Positions 59,325 through 64,000 of a stretch of DNA of 64,000 nucleotides are shown here, piece after piece. Under the pieces are notes generated by a model. The model had not been told where the DNA came from and made no database searches. It worked only from the letters and a program-made list of their open reading frames with translations. The DNA is from Gemmatimonadota bacterium (GTDB taxonomy: Bacteria > Gemmatimonadota > Gemmatimonadetes > Longimicrobiales > Gaopeijiaceae): assembly GCA_007121555.1 (NCBI GenBank), contig SKKH01000110.1, positions 1-64,000 of the forward strand, in the 5' to 3' direction. The position numbers and the translations under genes are program-made. Positions within the stretch are counted from its first letter, which is position 1; every line of letters begins with the position of its first letter.

Positions 59325-59340
59325 TTGTTCGTGGGGACGT

Positions 59341-60930
59341 CTACATGGCCACGAAGGCGAGGATGGTGGAGAGGAGGGCTCCGATACTCGCGGCGGCCAG
59401 CGCCAGGGGGAGCTGGGTCAGGACGTGGTCCATCACATCGCACCCGCAGGCCAGCGAAGACAGGATCGTGGTATCGGAGATGGGAGAGCACTGGTCGCCG
59501 AAGACCGCGCCTCCCAGGACGGCCCCGAAGGCCAGCGACATGTAGAAGGGATCGGGATTGATGGCGTAGGCCAGGGGCATGGCCAGGGGAAAGACCACGG
59601 CGTAGGTACCCCATGACGAGCCTATGGAGAAGGCCACGACCATGCAGATGAACATGAAGAGGGCCGGGAGGATCACCGGATTCACCAGCTCCGCGGTGGT
59701 CTCGACGATGAAGTTGGCCGTTCCCAGCTCGCCGGAGACCGTGCCCAGGGTGACGGCCAGGGCCAGGATGATGGCTCCGATGGTCACCCCTTTGCATCCG
59801 TCGACGAACCCGTCCACCACCTGCTTCAGCTCCATTCCCTTGACGAGCGCGAGCCCCATGGCGGCCAGGACGGCGAGTCCGAAGGCCTCGGCGATGGGAA
59901 CCGAGATTCCGGCCAGGAAGATCTCGATCTCCCCCTGCTGGATCGCGGGGATGAGGGGGCCGATCACCCCGGTGAGCGCGACTCCCACCAGGACGAAGAG
60001 GGGCACGAGGAAGTCTTCCAGCCCGGGCCGGTAGCCGCCGGGGATCTTGAGCTGGGTGAGCTCGTCGGCGGCCAGCGGTTCGGATCCGTCCCGGTCCAGC
60101 TTTCCAGTCTCCCGGGCCCGCTTTCGGGCCCGCTTCATCTTCGCTCCCTCCCAAGGCAGGAGCTCCAGGGCGAAGAGGAGCGTCAGAGTGATGGCGAAGA
60201 GCCCATAGAAGTTCAGGGGGATCGAGCGGAAGAAGAAGGTGACTACGTCCTGCTCGGTCATGAAGAGCGGAGTGGTGCCCACCAGGAGGCCGGCCACGTA
60301 GAGCGGCCAGGCGTTCAGGGGGATGACGGTGGCAATGGGCGAGGCCGTGGAGTCCACCACGTAGGTGAGTTCCTCGTGCGAAACGTTCTGCTTGTCCGTC
60401 ACCGACTTCACCGTGGTACCGGCCAGGATCGTGGAGATCGTTCCGCCCTGGTGGAAGGTGATCCCCATGAGCCAGGCGAAGAACTTCGCGGACCGGGGAC
60501 CCCGGACGATCTTGCGCGCAGCCCAGTCGGCGAAGTGCCGGGCTCCTCCCGTCCGTGTCCAGATCCCGATGAGTCCCCCCAGGGCCCAGAGGTACACCAG
60601 GAGGATGACGGCGAAGGACTCGGTGCCTATGGAGGGAATCAGGAACCGGTCGATGATGTTCACATCGGCGATGACGAAGCCCGCCACCAGGATCCCGAGG
60701 AAGAGCGAGCTGACCACGTCCCGGGTGAAGAAGACCAGGACGAGGGTAGTCAGGGCCGGAAGGAGCGAGGTGAACCCGTAGTGACCCCCCTCTTCCACCG
60801 GTTGGGTCAGTTCGGGGGTGAGGGTCCAGGCCAGGAGGATGGCCAGCCCGGTGAGGACGAAGGGAGACCACTTCCTCCATGGGGGGGTCTCCCGATACGA
60901 ATCACCTGCCTTCTTCAACGCTCCGCTCAA
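59341..60930 (-). CDS. nhaC: NhaC-family Na+/H+ antiporter
   Basis: A 529-residue inner-membrane antiporter exchanging sodium (or another cation) for protons. Family segments: VYLWALGGLIGIWTRTGGAR, HQGGTISTILAGTTVKSVTD, TASPIATVIPLNAWPLYVAG, FSIGSSWGTYAVVFPLAMPL and VFGDQCSPISDTTILSSLAC. About eleven helices are visible. The TTG at 60930 has GGAGG seven bases upstream and lies inside the end of the 577-residue gene (29-base overlap), so the two are coupled. Confidence 0.92.
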   Translation of the reverse strand: MSGALKKAGDSYRETPPWRKWSPFVLTGLAILLAWTLTPELTQPVEEGGHYGFTSLLPALTTLVLVFFTRDVVSSLFLGILVAGFVIADVNIIDRFLIPSIGTESFAVILLVYLWALGGLIGIWTRTGGARHFADWAARKIVRGPRSAKFFAWLMGITFHQGGTISTILAGTTVKSVTDKQNVSHEELTYVVDSTASPIATVIPLNAWPLYVAGLLVGTTPLFMTEQDVVTFFFRSIPLNFYGLFAITLTLLFALELLPWEGAKMKRARKRARETGKLDRDGSEPLAADELTQLKIPGGYRPGLEDFLVPLFVLVGVALTGVIGPLIPAIQQGEIEIFLAGISVPIAEAFGLAVLAAMGLALVKGMELKQVVDGFVDGCKGVTIGAIILALAVTLGTVSGELGTANFIVETTAELVNPVILPALFMFICMVVAFSIGSSWGTYAVVFPLAMPLAYAINPDPFYMSLAFGAVLGGAVFGDQCSPISDTTILSSLACGCDVMDHVLTQLPLALAAASIGALLSTILAFVAM

Positions 60931-62635
60931 TGACGATCCTCCGTTCCGGATCCAGGGGGAACTGCAAGCTCACACCGCTGCCACCCTCCAGGGGCTCCAC
61001 CGGGAGCTCCACCACCTCCTGGGCCAACCTCACCTTCAGAGGCGGAGCGAGTGGAACTCGCGCCCTGAAAACGAGAGTCAGAGGTGCCCGTCCTCCGGCC
61101 TGGAAGAGGTGAAACCTAAAGACCCCGTCGGCGAGGCGACAGGAGAGGCCCATCCGGGCGTCTCCCACCTGGAGGTGGTCTACCTCCAGCGTCTCCGGAC
61201 CTCCGCGAAGCTCGAGGGTAAACTCCAGTCGTCCGTAGCGGGCGTCGGGGTCCGCCCCCAGCCGTCCCTCGATCCAGGAACGGAGGAGGCGGGCGGCATG
61301 GAGGGTGCGCCGGGGTGCGGTGACGGGAGCGTCGAGGGGGGCGAAGGCCCAGGGCGGCGGCAGGTGGGCCGGCCGGTCCGCCTCCGGCGCTGGAACGTTC
61401 GATGGGGATCCCCCCAGAACCGGGAGTCGAACGCCCTTCGAGGCCGCGGATCCGGCCGGCGAGTCGGAGCGGAGGGAGCGGGCCATGGCCTGGCGAACCT
61501 CGAGAATCGCCTCCCGCCAGCCACCACCTCCCCGCTCCACCCCCCCAGCCAGTCGTTCCAGGACCAGGAGGGGGCCGGGGTGGGCTGCCGGAGGTGGGGT
61601 GGATTCGCCGTCTTCGGCCACTTCGAGGAGATGGTCCATGGCGGCGTCCAGGGCTGGGCGCAGACGGACGAGTCGCGGGAGGGCGCCGGTCCATGCCGCG
61701 GCCTCACCGGCCAGATGGAGGAGGGGGAGGGGAGGGGCGGCGTCCTCGCCGGCCAGCGCCTCCAGCATCGCCCAGCCCAGTTCGGCCCGACCTCCGCAGA
61801 AGGCGCCGAGCCCCAACTCCGCAAGAGCGCTCCCGGAAGCCAGCACCGGGGCGCCCTCCACCAGCCCCAGGAGGAAGGGGGCGGTCGGCCGTCCGTCGCC
61901 ATCGGTCCCCAGCGCTGCGCCGGCCAGCATCAGCCCTGCTCGGTCCAGGCTTCGACCATCGGCCACGAGGTGCAGACCGCCCGGGTGCGGTCCGCCGAAA
62001 GACCCACCTGCAGGACCCGACCCGCTGGACTCGGCCTCCTCTCGACCCGCCCCTCCCCTTCGGTGCCGAGCCAGCTCCCTGGCGTGGGGAGGATGGATCC
62101 TTCGGCGAAGGGACTCCAGCTCTTCGCCCGGTGGCAGGAGGGCGACGCCCAGACCGTCTGGTCCGAGGGGTCCCTCCAGCCCGTAGACGTCTTGTCGGGA
62201 GACCTCCCCCGTCGAGGCCGCGAGTGCCAGATGCAGGAGGACGGGCTCGCCTTCGGGGCTGGGGCCTTCCCAGCTCCAGTGGAGGAGGGGCGCCGGCGCC
62301 GAATCCGGCAGCACCCCCCGTTCGAAGAGGATCATCCCTCCAGGAACGGAGATTCGCCGTTCCCATCCTCCCGGCCCCACCCGCAGCTCCGTGCCCGCGA
62401 GGGGGGAGGTCGCGGAGCCCAACCTCAGCGTCAGGGGGCCGGCCACCCTGACGGCTCCTCGCCAGAGCCCCTGAAGCCCATCTTCCCGGTTCACGACCCC
62501 GACCAGCCCTCCTCCGGTGACGGCCTGGGATCCCTCTGCGCCTGTGACGGACCAGGAGGCGGTGGCGGGAGGCCCGGCCAGGGGCTGGGCGAAGGGCAGG
62601 AGATGGATGGAGGCTGAAGGCCCCGATGACGGCAT
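60902..62635 (-). CDS. Uncharacterised 577-residue protein
   Basis: I do not recognise a family. No signal peptide is evident. The N-terminal third is strand-rich (ASWSVTGAEGSQAVTGGGLV, LTLRLGSATSPLAGTELRVG), the middle is helical (LGWAMLEALAGEDAAP, LRPALDAAMDHLLEVAEDGE), and the C-terminus returns to strands (LEVDHLQVGDARMGLSCRLA, VFRFHLFQAGGRAPLTLVFR). That order recalls large carbohydrate-active proteins with a helical toroid between beta domains, but no catalytic motif stands out. The ATG at 62635, twelve bases behind the CDF stop, is chosen. It overlaps nhaC by 29 bases. Confidence 0.6.
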   Translation of the reverse strand: MPSSGPSASIHLLPFAQPLAGPPATASWSVTGAEGSQAVTGGGLVGVVNREDGLQGLWRGAVRVAGPLTLRLGSATSPLAGTELRVGPGGWERRISVPGGMILFERGVLPDSAPAPLLHWSWEGPSPEGEPVLLHLALAASTGEVSRQDVYGLEGPLGPDGLGVALLPPGEELESLRRRIHPPHARELARHRRGGAGREEAESSGSGPAGGSFGGPHPGGLHLVADGRSLDRAGLMLAGAALGTDGDGRPTAPFLLGLVEGAPVLASGSALAELGLGAFCGGRAELGWAMLEALAGEDAAPPLPLLHLAGEAAAWTGALPRLVRLRPALDAAMDHLLEVAEDGESTPPPAAHPGPLLVLERLAGGVERGGGGWREAILEVRQAMARSLRSDSPAGSAASKGVRLPVLGGSPSNVPAPEADRPAHLPPPWAFAPLDAPVTAPRRTLHAARLLRSWIEGRLGADPDARYGRLEFTLELRGGPETLEVDHLQVGDARMGLSCRLADGVFRFHLFQAGGRAPLTLVFRARVPLAPPLKVRLAQEVVELPVEPLEGGSGVSLQFPLDPERRIVIERSVEEGR

Positions 62636-62649
62636 GTTGGTCCGAGAGT

Positions 62650-63624
62650 TCACGAGGAGAGAGGAGGGATGCGGGCGTCCTGGAAGGAGACGGGGTCCTC
62701 CACCGGCTCCAGGTGGGTCAGGACGTGACTGCCCGGGAGGATGTCCCGGAGGCGGCCCTCGATGACCTCCGCCAGGTCGTGGCCCCGCTGTACCGACCAC
62801 TCGCCTGGCACCAGGACGTGAAGGGAGATGAAGCTTCGTTGGCCCGCCCGTCGGGTGCGAATGGCGTGGAATTCGATCCCCTCCTCCCGGAAGGGTGCGA
62901 GGACCTCTTCGATCCGACTCCGGTCAGCGGGGGGAAGTGCCGTGTCCAGGAGCCCGAGAGCCGAACGGCGAACCAGTCGAATGCCGGTGATCAGGATATG
63001 CACCGCCACCCCCAGTGCCAGGAGAGCGTCCAGACGGTTCCATCCGGTGAGTCCGACCAGACCCACCCCGGCGATGACGGCGCCCGAGGTCCAGAGGTCG
63101 GTGAGGAGGTGCTGGCCCCCGGCCTCCAGCGTGATGGAGCCGTGGCGGCGCCCGGCCCGGAGCAGGAGCCAGGCCATTCCCGCATTGAGAAGACTGGCCG
63201 CGGCGGCCACGAGGAGTCCGACGCCCACGGCCTCCACCGGCTGAGGGTCCAGGAGGCGGGGGATGGCGGCCACCGCGATTCCGGCGGCGGCCGCAAGGAT
63301 CAGGGCGCCCTCGAAGCCGCTGGAGAAGTATTCGGCCTTGTTGTGGCCGAAGGCGTGCTCGTCGTCAGGGGGCTGGGCGGCCCACCAGAGCATGGCCCAG
63401 GCCATGAGGGCTCCGGCCAGATTGGCCACCGACTCCAGGGCGTCGGAAAAGAGGCCCACCGATCCAGTGAGGTGCCAGGCCAGAAGCTTCAGCCCGATCA
63501 CGACGGCGGCGACCAGCGCGGCCAAACCGGCCAGCCGGGTCAGGGTTGGAGCTCTCTCCGGTGCATCCAGGTCACCCGTCTCGGGACCGGAGGACGAGGA
63601 GGGGGAGGGCGAGGAAGGGGACAC
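62650..63624 (-). CDS. Cation diffusion facilitator (CDF) metal exporter, FieF-like
   Basis: A 324-residue inner-membrane transporter exporting divalent metals such as Fe, Zn or Mn in exchange for protons. Motifs: LFSDALESVANLAGALMAWA (metal-site Asp), HAFGHNKAEYFSSGFEGALI and TDLWTSGAVIAGV. The six helices are followed by a cytoplasmic domain (about 230-310) with ISLHVLVPGEWSVQRGHDLA and HVLTHLEPVEDP. It is a natural target for the DtxR-type regulator at 57.3 kb. The start is a GTG. Confidence 0.92.
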   Translation of the reverse strand: MSPSSPSPSSSSGPETGDLDAPERAPTLTRLAGLAALVAAVVIGLKLLAWHLTGSVGLFSDALESVANLAGALMAWAMLWWAAQPPDDEHAFGHNKAEYFSSGFEGALILAAAAGIAVAAIPRLLDPQPVEAVGVGLLVAAAASLLNAGMAWLLLRAGRRHGSITLEAGGQHLLTDLWTSGAVIAGVGLVGLTGWNRLDALLALGVAVHILITGIRLVRRSALGLLDTALPPADRSRIEEVLAPFREEGIEFHAIRTRRAGQRSFISLHVLVPGEWSVQRGHDLAEVIEGRLRDILPGSHVLTHLEPVEDPVSFQDARIPPLSS

Positions 63625-63696
63625 GGTTACTTCGGAGAGTTCGGCACGGATGGGCCCACGACTATCCCAGGGCGACCCAGCATCGAGCCGGGTCCG

Positions 63697-64000
63697 TCAT
63701 TCGTCCACCAGCTCGATCCGATCCTCGTCGTCGGGGACCACGCACAGGAACTCGAAGCCCTCGTCCTCGTCGGCGTCGTACCAGTGGGGCACGCCGGCGG
63801 GAATATGGACCACGTCTCCGGCGGTCACCTGATGGGTCTCGTCGCCGATCCCCACCTCCGCCCCACCCCGGAGTACATATTGCTGGTGCTCCACGGCGTT
63901 GGTGTGCCGGGGCATCCCACCGCCCGGACCCATGACGAACCGTCGCATGTGGAATCCAGCTCCCGACCCCGGTTCGGTCAGGGACTGGCGTTGGGTCTTC
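63697..64000 (-). CDS. Cupin-domain protein, N-terminus cut by window edge
   Basis: A small beta-barrel (cupin) protein. The frame is open to base 64000 ahead of the internal ATG at 63948, reading KTQRQSLTEPGSGAGFHMRR, so the true start lies outside. The cupin core shows MPRHTNAVEHQQYVLRGGAE, VGIGDETHQVTAGDVVHIPA and GVPHWYDADEDEGFEFLCVV, including the metal-ligand histidines HTNAVEHQ and PHWY. It resembles single-domain cupins of unknown role. Confidence 0.85.
   Translation of the reverse strand, partial: KTQRQSLTEPGSGAGFHMRRFVMGPGGGMPRHTNAVEHQQYVLRGGAEVGIGDETHQVTAGDVVHIPAGVPHWYDADEDEGFEFLCVVPDDEDRIELVDE

Noticed and set aside
62636-62800. Upstream extension of the 577-residue gene
   Set aside because: It overlaps the 3' end of the CDF exporter and is Pro/Gly-rich, so the ATG at 62635 is the better start.
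1-64000. tRNA, rRNA, CRISPR arrays, insertion sequences or prophage
   Set aside because: Scanning by eye found no cloverleaf-like gene, no regularly spaced repeats, and no transposase or integrase motif. Short or degenerate elements could still be missed.

Overview
The window is GC-rich (about two thirds G+C by eye) chromosomal DNA from a Gram-negative bacterium. It carries three TonB-dependent outer-membrane receptors (one SusC/RagA-like, one Oar-like, one with a DUF4249-like lipoprotein partner), many lipobox lipoproteins, and Lgt, UppP and HU. These, with frequent GTG/TTG starts and serine-hydrolase, S41-peptidase and TPR lipoprotein families, fit Gemmatimonadota best (inference; no rRNA is present to confirm it). 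I see no tRNA, rRNA, CRISPR array, IS element or prophage. Both edges cut genes: the SusC-like receptor at the left and a cupin protein at the right.

Layout. 1-6.7 kb: SusC-like receptor with an FCD-type GntR regulator behind it, then a lipoprotein asparaginase, a TPR protein and two membrane proteins. 6.9-12.5 kb: class C serine hydrolase with a coupled coiled-coil protein, the ABC-F factor EttA, and DUF427 and Lon-substrate-domain proteins. 12.8-18.3 kb: Oar-like receptor, a glycerophosphodiesterase that reads through into the antisense of an amino-acid permease, and that permease. 18.3-20.5 kb: PncA, a c-type haem lipoprotein and Lgt. 20.6-24.2 kb: a compact signalling locus made of a hybrid kinase/receiver, an AraC-type regulator, a 50-residue lipopeptide and a TPR protein, with a 21-bp-period direct repeat between regulator and lipopeptide. 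24.5-33.1 kb: AbgT transporter, then a long minus-strand run (DUF457, S41 peptidase, LolA-like protein, acyltransferase, DUF2207). 33.3-37.9 kb: AtzG-like small protein, secreted amidase, UppP variant and TPR lipoprotein. 37.9-40.7 kb: a three-gene RimB-RimK-aspartoacylase operon with a zinc ribbon. 41.4-44.5 kb: HU, a DEAD-box protein whose catalytic motifs have all decayed but which keeps a DbpA RNA-binding domain, and a DsbA-like pair. 44.7-52.5 kb: aminotransferase/methyltransferase, fructosamine-kinase/tyrosine-phosphatase pair, a normal DEAD-box helicase, threonine dehydratase and a deacetylase. 52.8-64 kb: third receptor with lipoprotein, alcohol dehydrogenase, DtxR regulator, beta-barrel protein, NhaC antiporter, an unknown 577-residue protein, a CDF metal exporter and the cut cupin.

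Gene coupling is a strong theme: many neighbours overlap by exactly four bases (ATGA, GTGA or TTGA), and several of these fix a rare TTG start, as for RimK, the fructosamine kinase and the DUF4249-like lipoprotein. The best leads for something new are the catalytically dead DEAD-box/DbpA protein at 41.8-43.5 kb, the lipopeptide/TPR/AraC/kinase locus at 20.6-24.2 kb, the RimB-RimK-aspartoacylase operon, and the AtzG-like partner of the exported amidase.
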